Of a stretch of 64,000 bases of DNA, positions 50,374-59,021 are shown one piece after another. How positions within the stretch are numbered: the first letter of the stretch is position 1; each line of letters starts with the position of its first letter. Position numbers and translations under genes: made by a program. The stretch comes from Pseudobdellovibrionaceae bacterium. Its GTDB lineage: Bacteria; Bdellovibrionota; Bdellovibrionia; Bdellovibrionales; Bdellovibrionaceae. Below the pieces are notes generated by a model. That model worked only from the letters and a program-made list of their open reading frames with translations, did no database searches and was not told where the DNA came from. Where the stretch lies: assembly GCA_019637875.1 (NCBI GenBank), contig JAHBUW010000002.1, forward strand, positions 1-64,000, written 5' to 3'.

Positions 50374-52092
50374 TTGAAATCCATTTTCGTCGCGTTCGGC
50401 ATTTTGCTTTCTGCCCCTTCCGTTTGGGCCTACGCATACGTGCCCCCCATAAAGCTAGCCATCGATCAGGCCGCAGAAGATAAATCCAAGTCCACGCAAT
50501 TCGGAATCACGGCGCAACAAGCGCAGCAGGAATATCAATGCGCCTTGAACCCCTCGGCGGCCGGATGCGACGCGACTCCGCGGAACGCCGAAAACGCGAA
50601 CATCCCGGAATGCGGTGAAGGAAAATTCGCCGCCCCCGCACAAAATGGTGGCTACTCCTGCGTCCCGATGCCCACGTTGCAGACCCAGCAGATCGGCACG
50701 GGTGACGCGAACGTCGCGAGTGGGGGCGAAGAAAAACCGCGCGGCGAGCCCCGCACTTCGGTTGAAGACAAAGACAAAAGCAAAGGCGAAACGGGCCCCG
50801 CCCGCGCGCGCACGGACGACGATCAGGTGACGACGGCGCAACAGAACCAAGCGAATCAATGTCGTTCGACCGCCGCGACCGCCAATACGCGCTGCCAACA
50901 ATCGCTCCGCTCGATCAATGGTTTGAAAAGTGAAGTCGCCTCATTGAGCGAAACCGGTTCCAACGGCGAGTCGGCCGCCAGCGCATGTAAATTCATGCAG
51001 GAGCGGGCCGCCAGCATCGGTTCACAGATGCAAACGTTCCGCGGACAATGCGAATCCGCGGTTTCCGCTTGCGAGACCGCTTGCGCGGCCGCGGTGGACG
51101 GTCTGGCGCAGTTGCGCACGAGCGCCGCCTACGTTACCGCGACCAACGGCCGCAGCACCTGCGCGACGGGCCGCTCGAACGTCTCGACCATGAATGTGAA
51201 TATCCAGCAGGCCCACGACGCCTCGACGCGCGGGCAGCAATGTTATCGTCAAGCGACCGGCGGGGAATCCGGTGACGCGAACGACACGGCCGGAAACTCC
51301 AACACTCCCGCCACCAATACCAACAACGCGAACACCAATACCGCCAACAACAATACGCAAGCGCAGAATAATACCGGCAGCGGTTGGCAGATGCCGGACT
51401 TCAGCGGACTGATGAACTCGAACACCGCGACGCCGACCACCACCACGCAAATCGCGGATGCCCCGCAGGACTGCAACAATCCGCAGTTCGCCGCCAGCAG
51501 TCCCGTTTGCATCTGTCGAATCAATTCGGCCGATCCCCGCTGCGGCGGCGCGATCACCGCCGCGGAAGGCCTAGGCACGGCCGTGAAAGACATCAACCCC
51601 AACTTCAAAACGGCGGGAGACTCGTCTCCGCAAGCGCTCCGCCTGGGTGCTGAAGACAAACCCGTCAACGGCCATCAGCCCTCGAAAATGGGACGTTACC
51701 AAGGCCAGGGACGCGGGGGCGGAGGCATGCCCTCGGCGGGCGGCAACACGTCCCCTGGTTCGCCGAGCGCGGCCCGAGGATGGAGTTATGGGTCACCCCG
51801 CGCGGATTCTTCCGTCGGCAGCGGTGGCGCGATGGGCGGCGGCCGGTCCGCCGGTGGCCAGGCGTGGAGCCCCGAGGAAGGTCATACCGGTCGCGGTGGA
51901 CGCGGGACGACCGCACGTCCCGCGAACGTACAGCCCCGTGCCCAAGTGGACCTGCGACGTTTCCTCCCGAGCGCCAACGGCAATTCCGAGCGCGGTCCCG
52001 CGAACGTCGGCGCGATCGGCCTGAAACACACCGACATCTTCCGCACCGTTCGTGATCGTTACGGGCGCAAAGCGGAAAGCCTGAATCCCTAA
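50374..52092 (+). CDS. Cysteine-rich secreted protein, tandem paralogue A
   Basis: 572 residues from a TTG behind GGAAGGAGGGGCC. The signal peptide is MKSIFVAFGILLSAPSVWA. Its regions are: an N-terminal Cys-rich part (IPECGEGKFAAPAQNGGYSC), a central helical part with spaced Cys (CRSTAATANTRC, CESAVSACETAC, TCATGRSN), an Asn/Thr/Ala-rich low-complexity linker (about 305-350), a short Cys module (DCNNPQ ... VCICRINSADPRCGG), a Gly/Ser-rich region and a conserved C-terminus (VDLRRFLP, IGLKHTDIFRTV, RYGRKAESLNP). The same order recurs in the next gene. It is exported; disulfides are likely. No family is recognised. Confidence 0.82.
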   Translation: MKSIFVAFGILLSAPSVWAYAYVPPIKLAIDQAAEDKSKSTQFGITAQQAQQEYQCALNPSAAGCDATPRNAENANIPECGEGKFAAPAQNGGYSCVPMPTLQTQQIGTGDANVASGGEEKPRGEPRTSVEDKDKSKGETGPARARTDDDQVTTAQQNQANQCRSTAATANTRCQQSLRSINGLKSEVASLSETGSNGESAASACKFMQERAASIGSQMQTFRGQCESAVSACETACAAAVDGLAQLRTSAAYVTATNGRSTCATGRSNVSTMNVNIQQAHDASTRGQQCYRQATGGESGDANDTAGNSNTPATNTNNANTNTANNNTQAQNNTGSGWQMPDFSGLMNSNTATPTTTTQIADAPQDCNNPQFAASSPVCICRINSADPRCGGAITAAEGLGTAVKDINPNFKTAGDSSPQALRLGAEDKPVNGHQPSKMGRYQGQGRGGGGMPSAGGNTSPGSPSAARGWSYGSPRADSSVGSGGAMGGGRSAGGQAWSPEEGHTGRGGRGTTARPANVQPRAQVDLRRFLPSANGNSERGPANVGAIGLKHTDIFRTVRDRYGRKAESLNP

Positions 52093-52175
52093 TTGAGACA
52101 CTCCATCTTGAAAATCCGCCGACTTTGGCCGTCTTCCTCTAGAATGGAAAAGGGGCATCGTTCGGGAGGGTCGTC

Positions 52176-53750
52176 TTGATTTGGAATGTCGTGTGGCTTC
52201 TTTTCGCCACGATCATGCTGACATCGACAAACGCGCGGGCGGCTTGCCGCTACGGACCCGAAGAGGTCATTCAATGCGATACCCCTCAAGAAGAAATCAT
52301 GTACCTCCAAAAGAGGGCGGAACAACAAAAGGCCGAAGAAGCCGAGCGAACACGCGCGGGCCAAGAACGCGAACAAGCTTACTGCGCGGCCAACCCCAAC
52401 TCGACCGATTGCCGTGATACCAACTGGGTTTCCAACGGCGGATTGAACTGTCCCGCCGGGCAAATTTCTTCGGGCGGCCCTCCCACCTCGGCGATGTGTA
52501 TCCCCGACACCTCAAAAATCCCGATCCCGGAGCCTCGGCCTGCCGGAGCGGGCGCGCCCTCGGGCACGACGACGGTCTCACGCGGCACCACGGCTATCGC
52601 GCCCGCGAATCAGGACGCCCAGGTCTCGTCGGCGGCCGACCAACAGGCGACGCGCTGTAAAGAAGCAGCCGAGTCCGCGGTTTCGACGTGCGATTCGGCC
52701 ATGAACAGTATCCGTTCGCTTGCGGGTCAAGTGTCGCAGCGGTCCGGAGCGATCAGCCAGGGAGGCGCCAGCGGTTGCGCGCAGATGGGCCAAACCGCGA
52801 ACAACGCCGGAAACCAAATGCAATCGCAACGCAACTCATGTCAGTCCGCCGTCAGCAGCTGCAACTCGACCTGCGATTCCGCGCTCTCGAGTTTGTCCCA
52901 TGCGCCCTCCAGCGCGGCTTCGGTTCGCGCCAGCCAGGCGCGCGCGCGTTGCCAAAGCGCGAGCGCCTCGATGAGCACGATGGACATGAATATCAATCAA
53001 GTCCGTACCGCCGCGAACCAGGCGAATCAGTGCTACCAGCAAGCGACGGGTTCTTCGATTCCGGGAATGGGCAACACCGCTTCCGACACGCCCAGCCTGA
53101 TGGCGGCGAATACGCCCGTCCTCGACTGCTCGAATCCGCAAGTCGCGCAAAGCAATCCGGTCTGCATCTGTCGCGACAACCCGGGACATTCCATGTGTGG
53201 TTCCTCGACCGCCTCTTCGGACTACTTAGGCGGCGCGCGCGCCATCAAGCCCGACACGATCTCGGGAGTGACGCGAGATTCAAACGTGGGGCTCTTGGGT
53301 GCCGAGGACGAGGCCGCATTGCCGCCCGGATACGTGCCCAGCCGCACGGGGCGATTCGCGCAACAAACCGGCGGCGCGGGACAGATCGGCTCGGGCCCAA
53401 GTGGAGCGCTCCCGGCGCCCGCGAACTTCCGCGGCGGCGCGCGGGACTCACGCTACAATCCCGACGTTCTGAAAGGGGCTCACGGTGCCAATGGTGGCGG
53501 ACGTCGCGCGAACGGTGGCGGCTACGCCGAAATGGATGGAACGAGTCCCGGGCGCGGCACCGCCCGCGGGGCCACGAAGGGAAAAACCGCCGCCAATGCC
53601 GTGGACCTGCGGCGCTTCCTTCCCCAAGACGGACGCACGGCCGGGCGGGGTCCCGCCTCGGCCAATGGCTCGATCGGCCTGCGCCACACGAATATCTGGA
53701 CGACCGTCAACGGGCGCTATAACCGCGTTTCCGATTCGCTCGATCCGTAA
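52176..53750 (+). CDS. Cysteine-rich secreted protein, tandem paralogue B
   Basis: 524 residues from a TTG behind GGGAGGG. The export signal is IWNVVWLLFATIMLTSTNARA. The layout copies the preceding gene: an N-terminal Cys part, a central helical part with repeated Cys (CKEAAESAVSTC, CQSAVSSCNSTC, CQSASASMST ... QCYQQATG), a Cys module (DCSNPQ ... VCICRDNPGHSMCG), a Gly-rich region and the same C-terminus (VDLRRFLP, IGLRHTNIWTTV, RYNRVSDSLDP). The two genes must be a tandem duplication. The best conserved parts are the ends and the Cys spacing, so the C-terminal 50 residues may be a sorting or anchoring signal. Function is unknown. Confidence 0.82.
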   Translation: MIWNVVWLLFATIMLTSTNARAACRYGPEEVIQCDTPQEEIMYLQKRAEQQKAEEAERTRAGQEREQAYCAANPNSTDCRDTNWVSNGGLNCPAGQISSGGPPTSAMCIPDTSKIPIPEPRPAGAGAPSGTTTVSRGTTAIAPANQDAQVSSAADQQATRCKEAAESAVSTCDSAMNSIRSLAGQVSQRSGAISQGGASGCAQMGQTANNAGNQMQSQRNSCQSAVSSCNSTCDSALSSLSHAPSSAASVRASQARARCQSASASMSTMDMNINQVRTAANQANQCYQQATGSSIPGMGNTASDTPSLMAANTPVLDCSNPQVAQSNPVCICRDNPGHSMCGSSTASSDYLGGARAIKPDTISGVTRDSNVGLLGAEDEAALPPGYVPSRTGRFAQQTGGAGQIGSGPSGALPAPANFRGGARDSRYNPDVLKGAHGANGGGRRANGGGYAEMDGTSPGRGTARGATKGKTAANAVDLRRFLPQDGRTAGRGPASANGSIGLRHTNIWTTVNGRYNRVSDSLDP

Positions 53751-53803
53751 GCGGAACGCGCACCGCCTTGCCTCCAGGGAAGATCGGAACGAGGATCTTC
53801 CCC

Positions 53804-54658
53804 ATGGTTCTTTCGATCTCGACTCTTCTCGCACTGACGGCTTCGGGGCTCCTCGCGGGACTGGTGGGCGCACTGGTCGGCGTCGGTGGCGGCATCATCG
53901 TCGTCCCCACCCTCGTCATCGGCTTCGGCCTTGATATCAAAATCGCGGTGGCCGCATCGCTGGTCGCCGTCGTCGCATCCTCGACCGCCGCCAGCAGCGT
54001 TTACGTCGGCAAGGGCCTGTCGAATATGCGCTTGGGCATGATTCTCGAAGTCGCGACGACCCTGGGGGGAATTTGCGGCGGGCTGCTCGCCGTCTGGATC
54101 GCACCGGATTTGATCTCGATGATTTTCGGTGCGTTGCTGGTCTTCATCGCGGGCCTCATGCTACGCGATTCTCTTCGCCCCAAAACCGAAACGCCCGTGC
54201 TCGCGGCCTCTTCCCACGCCTCATCACTGGGGGGCGAGTATTACGACGATTTTCAGAAACGCACGATCGCGTACAACGTCCGCCGACTGCCCTTGGGCTT
54301 CGCGGTCAGCTATTTCGCCGGAATCCTGTCTGGTCTTTTGGGAGTCGGCGGCGGCTTCATCAAAGTGCCGGCGATGAACATGGGCATGAATGTCCCCATG
54401 AAAGTCGCAACGGCCACGTCGAATCTGATGATCGGCGTGACCGCGATTTCGAGTTTGTTCGTTTATTTCGCGCGGGGGTTCGTACAACCCTTGATCGCGG
54501 CCCCGGTCGCGGTGGGCGTCGTCGGCGGCGCGCTCCTCGGCACCAAGATCGCGGCGCGGATCTCGCCGAAAATGCTGAAGCGGGTCTTTTCGATTCTTCT
54601 GTTTTTCATCGCGATCCAAATGATCTTACGAAGTGCGGGGGTCCTCGGTGGCCACTGA
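53804..54658 (+). CDS. TauE/SafE-family membrane permease
   Basis: 284 residues from the ATG at 53804 (GAGG 8 nt upstream). About eight membrane segments are seen in two halves, each opened by a Gly-rich motif: LLAGLVGALVGVGGGIIVVPTLV and GILSGLLGVGGGFIKVPAMNM, the mark of the TauE/SafE family. These inner-membrane proteins move organosulfur anions such as sulfite, sulfoacetate or taurine, usually outward. The next gene, a DUF1634 protein, overlaps it and is a usual partner. It begins 53 nt after the second Cys-rich protein gene and may be in the same transcript. Confidence 0.93.
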   Translation: MVLSISTLLALTASGLLAGLVGALVGVGGGIIVVPTLVIGFGLDIKIAVAASLVAVVASSTAASSVYVGKGLSNMRLGMILEVATTLGGICGGLLAVWIAPDLISMIFGALLVFIAGLMLRDSLRPKTETPVLAASSHASSLGGEYYDDFQKRTIAYNVRRLPLGFAVSYFAGILSGLLGVGGGFIKVPAMNMGMNVPMKVATATSNLMIGVTAISSLFVYFARGFVQPLIAAPVAVGVVGGALLGTKIAARISPKMLKRVFSILLFFIAIQMILRSAGVLGGH

Positions 54659-55001
54659 AGTGCAAGTCGCTCCCAAAGAAGATCAGAAAATCGTCCAACG
54701 CATTTTGCAAATCGGCTTGGGCTTGGCGGTTTCGTTGATGGCCGGCGGGATCGTGGCCCAACTCGCGCTCGATCCGGATCTGCCGGCGGCGGCGCTCAGT
54801 CTTGAGGGTCTCGTGGATCCCGACGCGGGACTTCCCGCGCGGCTTTTGGGCTGGGGGGTTTTCGTGCTCGCCCTCACCCCCGTCGTGCGGGTGGTGAGCC
54901 TGATCGTTTTGTGGGTCCGGATGAAAGATTGGCTTTACGCGGCGGTCTCGATCACGGTGTTGCTCACACTCGCTCTCGCGGTCGCCGTCGGACACCGTTA
55001 G
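54648..55001 (+). CDS. DUF1634 membrane protein, partner of TauE-like permease
   Basis: 117 residues from a GTG at 54648 (an alternative GTG is at 54633). Three membrane segments are seen (ILQIGLGLAVSLMAGGIVAQLAL, LLGWGVFVLALTPVVRVVSLIVLWV, YAAVSITVLLTLALAVAV), the pattern of the DUF1634 family. It overlaps the TauE-like gene by 11 nt, so the products are probably made together and may form a complex. Function is otherwise unknown. Its stop codon overlaps the end of the convergent cytochrome gene at 54998. Confidence 0.9.
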   Translation: MATEVQVAPKEDQKIVQRILQIGLGLAVSLMAGGIVAQLALDPDLPAAALSLEGLVDPDAGLPARLLGWGVFVLALTPVVRVVSLIVLWVRMKDWLYAAVSITVLLTLALAVAVGHR

Positions 55002-55330
55002 TTGCGGCGTTCATCCTTTTGCGGATAACGGTCGCGGCGGATCTCCGTATCGTTGTCGACGCCGTCGTTGTCGGAATCCAAGCGCCCCAACTCGTACCAA
55101 ACCTTGTCCATGTTATCGGCGCCGATTTGCAGCTTCAGGCGCAGGAAATCCTGCCCGTACGAGGTGTACTCTTTCCCGACCGTATGGCAGATGCTGCAGC
55201 CCGCGGCCAAGCGGCTTCCGGGATAAAGATTCGTCATGTTGTAGAGGTAAATGGGTTTCGCGTTGAGCCCCGGTACGAGTCCCAAAAAGGTCCCTAAGAG
55301 TACGGCGAAGAACTTCAATTTTGGCTTCAT
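54998..55330 (-). CDS. Small periplasmic c-type cytochrome with acidic calcium-like tail
   Basis: 110 residues. Signal peptide MKPKLKFFAVLLGTFLGLVPGLNA. One haem motif CSICH (C45, C48, H49) fits covalent haem attachment in the periplasm. A second His or Met for the sixth haem ligand is not evident in the short chain, apart from Met57-type positions that I cannot judge. The C-terminus carries LDSDNDGVDNDTEI, a calcium-binding loop like those of thrombospondin type 3 repeats. Such small fusions are known in Bdellovibrio-type and myxobacterial proteins. It may carry electrons or bind the surface. Confidence 0.8.
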   Translation of the reverse strand: MKPKLKFFAVLLGTFLGLVPGLNAKPIYLYNMTNLYPGSRLAAGCSICHTVGKEYTSYGQDFLRLKLQIGADNMDKVWYELGRLDSDNDGVDNDTEIRRDRYPQKDERRN

Positions 55331-55398
55331 GACGCGGTCATAAAACTTTTCGGACGCCGAGCCTAGTTCCCGGGCCGAGTTCTGTTAAAGTTATAGGG

Positions 55399-56262
55399 AT
55401 GAAGTTCAATCTCGAAGACATTCGCGTTCCCGAAGGCAAAAAACTCAAACTGCGCGACTGGCCCACCCGGGTGGACCCGCTTTACTCCTCGAAAGACGAT
55501 GTGCGCGCGCAGATGGGCGACGGGGTCGAGAAACTCGCCCGCTGTCAGGAACGACATTACGCCGCCCGCGCGAACGCGATCCTGTTGATCTTTCAGGGGA
55601 TGGACGCCGCCGGTAAAGACAGCGCCATCGAGCACGTCATGTCCGGCGTCAACCCGCAAGGCTGCGTGGTCCACTCCTTCAAAGAGCCAAGCACTAAGGA
55701 GCGCTCGCACGACTTTCTTTGGCGGGCCGCCACGCATCTCCCCGAGCGGGGCCAGATCGGCATTTTTAACCGCTCTTACTACGAGGACGTACTGATCGTC
55801 CGCGTGCACCCGGAGCTTCTGACGGGCGATCACGCCGTGCGCCCCGGTAAGAAAAAGGACGTTTGGAAAGAGCGTTACGAGTCGATCCGCAACTTCGAAC
55901 AACACCTGCATCGCGAAGGAACGCACGTGTTGAAGTTCTTCCTGCATCTTTCGAAAGAAGAACAACGACTGCGCTTTCTTTCACGCATCGACGACCCCGA
56001 AAAGAACTGGAAGATGTCCCCCTCGGACATTCAAGAACGCAAATACTGGGCGGATTATCAAAAGGCCTATGGCGAGGCCATCGGCGCGACCAGCACGAAG
56101 GACGCCCCGTGGTTCATCATTCCCGCCGACGACAAAGACAACGCGCGGTTGATGATCTCAAAAATTCTGCTGAAAAAATTCAAGGACTTGAAACTCGAAC
56201 TGCCGATCACGACGAAAGAGCGCGCTGCGGAACTGAAGAAACTGCGCCGGGAGCTGGACTAA
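55399..56262 (+). CDS. ppk2: Polyphosphate kinase 2 family phosphotransferase
   Basis: 287 residues. The PPK2 core is clear: ILLIFQGMDAAGKDSAIEHVMSGVNPQGC (P-loop), then SFKEPSTKERSHDFLWR, then GIFNRSYYEDVLIVRVHPE, then FLHLSKEEQRLRFLSRID and WFIIPADDKDNARLMISK. It transfers phosphate between polyphosphate and nucleotides, either making nucleotides from polyphosphate or the reverse. The single-domain length fits the class I or III enzymes that use AMP, ADP or both; which class cannot be told from sequence reading alone. It is soluble. The stop overlaps the convergent gene at 56259 by 4 nt. Confidence 0.93.
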   Translation: MKFNLEDIRVPEGKKLKLRDWPTRVDPLYSSKDDVRAQMGDGVEKLARCQERHYAARANAILLIFQGMDAAGKDSAIEHVMSGVNPQGCVVHSFKEPSTKERSHDFLWRAATHLPERGQIGIFNRSYYEDVLIVRVHPELLTGDHAVRPGKKKDVWKERYESIRNFEQHLHREGTHVLKFFLHLSKEEQRLRFLSRIDDPEKNWKMSPSDIQERKYWADYQKAYGEAIGATSTKDAPWFIIPADDKDNARLMISKILLKKFKDLKLELPITTKERAAELKKLRRELD

Positions 56263-56675
56263 TTCCCGGTCAATGCCTCATTGAACTTACGTAAAGCCAA
56301 GCGCAGATGGCCGTGGTCGAGCATCAAGTCCGGAATGCCGATCAAACGGTCACGGTACTTCTGCGCGAACTCGGTTTCCTCCGCCTGCACCATCAGCCGA
56401 TCAACGTCCGCATGAACTTTGCGCGCTTGCGCTTCGGTGATGGGCTCTTTTTGAAAGTAGACTTCGTCGACGGCGGCCATTTCTTGACTGAGGGCGCGCA
56501 ACCACGACAACTCGGGCGCGGTCAGCAGTAACTGCAAACGTCCCGCGGCGGCGATCGTGACGCCTTCACGACGTTCGAGTTCCTCGATTTCGTTTTCCAT
56601 GATCAAACGGTGGATTTTCTGAAGCGCCGAAGAGACCCGGCGCAGATGATCGCGATAGATTTGGTCGTTCGTCAT
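56259..56675 (-). CDS. Small helical protein of unknown function
   Basis: 138 residues from the ATG at 56673-56675. The frame stays open far upstream, but that part is antisense to RadD and thioesterase coding and lacks a start signal. The protein is predicted all-helical, rich in Glu, Arg and Leu (DHLRRVSSALQKIHRLIMENEIEELERREG), with no Cys, membrane segment or signal. The start overlaps the thioesterase stop (ATGA), so the two are co-translated. No family is recognised; a cytoplasmic partner of the thioesterase is possible. Confidence 0.75.
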   Translation of the reverse strand: MTNDQIYRDHLRRVSSALQKIHRLIMENEIEELERREGVTIAAAGRLQLLLTAPELSWLRALSQEMAAVDEVYFQKEPITEAQARKVHADVDRLMVQAEETEFAQKYRDRLIGIPDLMLDHGHLRLALRKFNEALTGN

Positions 56676-57160
56676 GATTGGGTCCCTTCCCGCGCGCCCG
56701 GAATCTTGGCGCCCCGATAAACATACATTCCCGTGAATCGCGCCGCCACGACATTTGAGCCTTGCTCGCGAATTTCCGCGTGCAGCTCCAAACGCGCTTT
56801 TCCGTGACGGCGCAGAGTCTCGATAAATTGGCCGGCCTGATCCGGTGTCGTCAATCGCGTTTCGACCTCGAAATCGCGCGCGACCGGAGCCAAATACTGG
56901 ATGCGACCTTCTTGAATGACGAGCTCGTCGCTGAAGCCGCCGGCGGACGCGGCAAGTGCTTGAAAAAGGGCGTAACAAGAAAGTGCCGCCGCCGCGTACA
57001 ACGAACCGCCGAAGGCCGTTTGCACGTGATTGATGTTCGGCAACAGCGGGGCCTGAAGTTTCGCGTGGCGATCCGAAATCTCCACCACCTGCAGGCCCAA
57101 GGCCTGACTGACGGGGATTTTGGCGTGGAAGTGACGGGTCAGATCCGCGGGTTGAAGCAT
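56672..57160 (-). CDS. Hotdog-fold thioesterase-like protein (YiiD C-terminal type)
   Basis: 162 residues. The hotdog signature region is HVQTAFGGSLYAAAALSCYALFQALA (long central helix after the N-H-V-Q turn), preceded by the strands VVEISDRHAKLQAPLLP, and followed by GRIQYLAPVARDFEVETRLTTP and RLELHAEIREQGSNVVAARFTGMYVYRG. This is the C-terminal thioesterase domain family seen in YiiD of E. coli. It probably cleaves acyl-CoA or acyl-carrier-protein thioesters. It is divergent from radD (64 nt apart) and coupled to the small helical protein gene. Confidence 0.87.
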   Translation of the reverse strand: MLQPADLTRHFHAKIPVSQALGLQVVEISDRHAKLQAPLLPNINHVQTAFGGSLYAAAALSCYALFQALAASAGGFSDELVIQEGRIQYLAPVARDFEVETRLTTPDQAGQFIETLRRHGKARLELHAEIREQGSNVVAARFTGMYVYRGAKIPGAREGTQS

Positions 57161-57224
57161 CCCGCCAACCTAAGACGTGTTCGCGGGATTGTCCACCGCC
57201 TCGCGAACTGCTAAAACATTCGCC

Positions 57225-59021
57225 ATGTACGAGCTGCGCCCCTACCAGCACGACGCCGTCCAGGCCACCCTCCGGCACTTCCGGCAAGAAAAGACCCCGG
57301 CCGTCATCGTTTTGCCGACCGGCGCCGGCAAAAGTTTGGTTATCGCAGAGCTCGCGCGTTTGGCGCGGGGCCGCGTTTTGGTTTTGGCCCATGTCCGTGA
57401 GCTGGTCGAACAGAATCACGCGAAATACCTGAGCTTTGGCTTGGACGCGGGCATTTATTCGGCGGGCTTGGGGCGTAAGGATCAAAACCAAAAGGTGATC
57501 TTCGGCAGCATTCAATCCATCGCCCGCGCGCAGGACGAGTTCTTCCGCGAGTTTTCGTTGTTGATCATCGACGAATGCCATCGCGTCTCCGACGAAGGCG
57601 AAACGCAATACCAGCAGGTCATCACGCAGCTGCAGGCGACCAATCCCGAGCTTTGTGTCTTGGGTCTGACCGCGACGCCCTACCGGCTGGGGCTCGGCTG
57701 GATTTACGAGTACAACTCGGCCCGCAAAGAGTTGAAAACCACGCAGCCGCGTTTCTTCAAGAAATGTATTTTCGAACTTTCGATCCAAACGATGATCGAC
57801 GACGGATTCCTGACTCCCCCCGTCCGGATCGACTCGCCCGTCGCCAGTTACGATTTTTCGGCGCTCGAGCTGAAGGGCGGCCGCTTTGTCATCAGCGAAA
57901 TCGAAAAAACCTTGAAGGACCAGAAACGCATCACGCCCCTGATCATACGGAACATCGTCGAGATGGCCGAGGATCGTCAAGGCGTCATGATCTTCACGAG
58001 CTCCGTGCGCCACGCCACCGAGATCATGGCCAGCCTGCCGCCGTTCGTCTCGGCGCTCGTGGTCGGCGAAACCTCAAGCCAAGACCGCGAAGACACGATC
58101 CAAGCGTTCAAAGAGCGCAAACTGAAATTTCTGGTGAACGTTTCGGTTCTGACCACGGGATTCGACGCCCCCCATGTCGACGTGATCGCGATCTTGCGGC
58201 CCACGGAATCCGTCAGTCTGTACCAGCAGATCGTGGGCCGCGGACTGCGCTTGTCGCCCGGGAAACAGGACTGTCTGATTCTGGACTACACCGGCCAAAC
58301 CCACGACGTTTTTTCACCCGAAGTCGGTAACGCTCGTCCGAATTCGCAGGCCGTGATGGTGAAAGTGGATTGCCCCGCTTGCGGACATGAAAATGACTTC
58401 TGGGGCCTCAAAGACGACGAGGGCCAAATCGTCGAGCATTACGGTCGCAAATGCCAGGGCGCCTTCGAAGACCCGGTCACGGGCGAAATCGCGGCCTGCG
58501 GCTTTCGCTTCCGCTTCAAGGTCTGCGGCGAATGCGGCGCCGAAAACGACATCGCGGCGCGCGTCTGTCACGAATGCGCGCAGACGTTGGTCGATGCCGA
58601 TCAACGGTTGAAAGAAGTCATGTCGTTGAAAGACGCGCACATCATGCGGGTCGACTCGATGGCCTTCCACGAAATCGTCGATAAGAAAGGACGCCACCGT
58701 CTGGAGGTTGATTACTACGACGCCGACGGCGAAGTCCTAAAAGAATTCTTCGACTTGGCCACGCGCGAGGAAATCAAGGCGTTCGAGCTGAACTTCCTGC
58801 GCGTGCATCACCGCGTTCCCGGCCTCCGGCCCGACGTGCGCGGCATCCGCGACGTCCTGGGTCTGCGCTCGCGTCTGCGGCAGCCGGCGTTCCTGGTCGC
58901 GCGTAAACACCGCCAGGACTGGAAAATCCGCGAGAAAATTTTCGGCGATGTTTCACCGGACGGACGAACGCGGCGCAATCTCGAACTTTACCCCGGCGCG
59001 GGCCTCAAGGAGGAACCATGA
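57225..59021 (+). CDS. radD: RadD-like (YejH) superfamily II helicase
   Basis: 598 residues from the ATG at 57225. Helicase motifs are in order: Q-motif (LRPYQHDAVQ), Walker A PTGAGKS, LAHVRELVEQN, DECHR (DEAH-type), GLTATPYRLG, VMIFTSSVRHA, then LTTGFDAPHVDVIAILRPTESVSLYQQIVGRGLR. A zinc region follows: CPACGHEND, CQGA, CGFRFRFKVCGECGAEND and CHEC. Length and zinc finger match RadD, which acts with RecA and SSB in repair and recombination. It is soluble. The start is 64 nt from the divergent thioesterase gene, and the stop overlaps the amino-acid permease start (ATGA). Confidence 0.94.
   Translation: MYELRPYQHDAVQATLRHFRQEKTPAVIVLPTGAGKSLVIAELARLARGRVLVLAHVRELVEQNHAKYLSFGLDAGIYSAGLGRKDQNQKVIFGSIQSIARAQDEFFREFSLLIIDECHRVSDEGETQYQQVITQLQATNPELCVLGLTATPYRLGLGWIYEYNSARKELKTTQPRFFKKCIFELSIQTMIDDGFLTPPVRIDSPVASYDFSALELKGGRFVISEIEKTLKDQKRITPLIIRNIVEMAEDRQGVMIFTSSVRHATEIMASLPPFVSALVVGETSSQDREDTIQAFKERKLKFLVNVSVLTTGFDAPHVDVIAILRPTESVSLYQQIVGRGLRLSPGKQDCLILDYTGQTHDVFSPEVGNARPNSQAVMVKVDCPACGHENDFWGLKDDEGQIVEHYGRKCQGAFEDPVTGEIAACGFRFRFKVCGECGAENDIAARVCHECAQTLVDADQRLKEVMSLKDAHIMRVDSMAFHEIVDKKGRHRLEVDYYDADGEVLKEFFDLATREEIKAFELNFLRVHHRVPGLRPDVRGIRDVLGLRSRLRQPAFLVARKHRQDWKIREKIFGDVSPDGRTRRNLELYPGAGLKEEP

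Noticed and set aside
56676-58013. N-terminal extension of the small helical protein frame
   Set aside because: The extension is antisense to radD and to thioesterase coding; the ATGA overlap at 56672-56675 gives a far better start.
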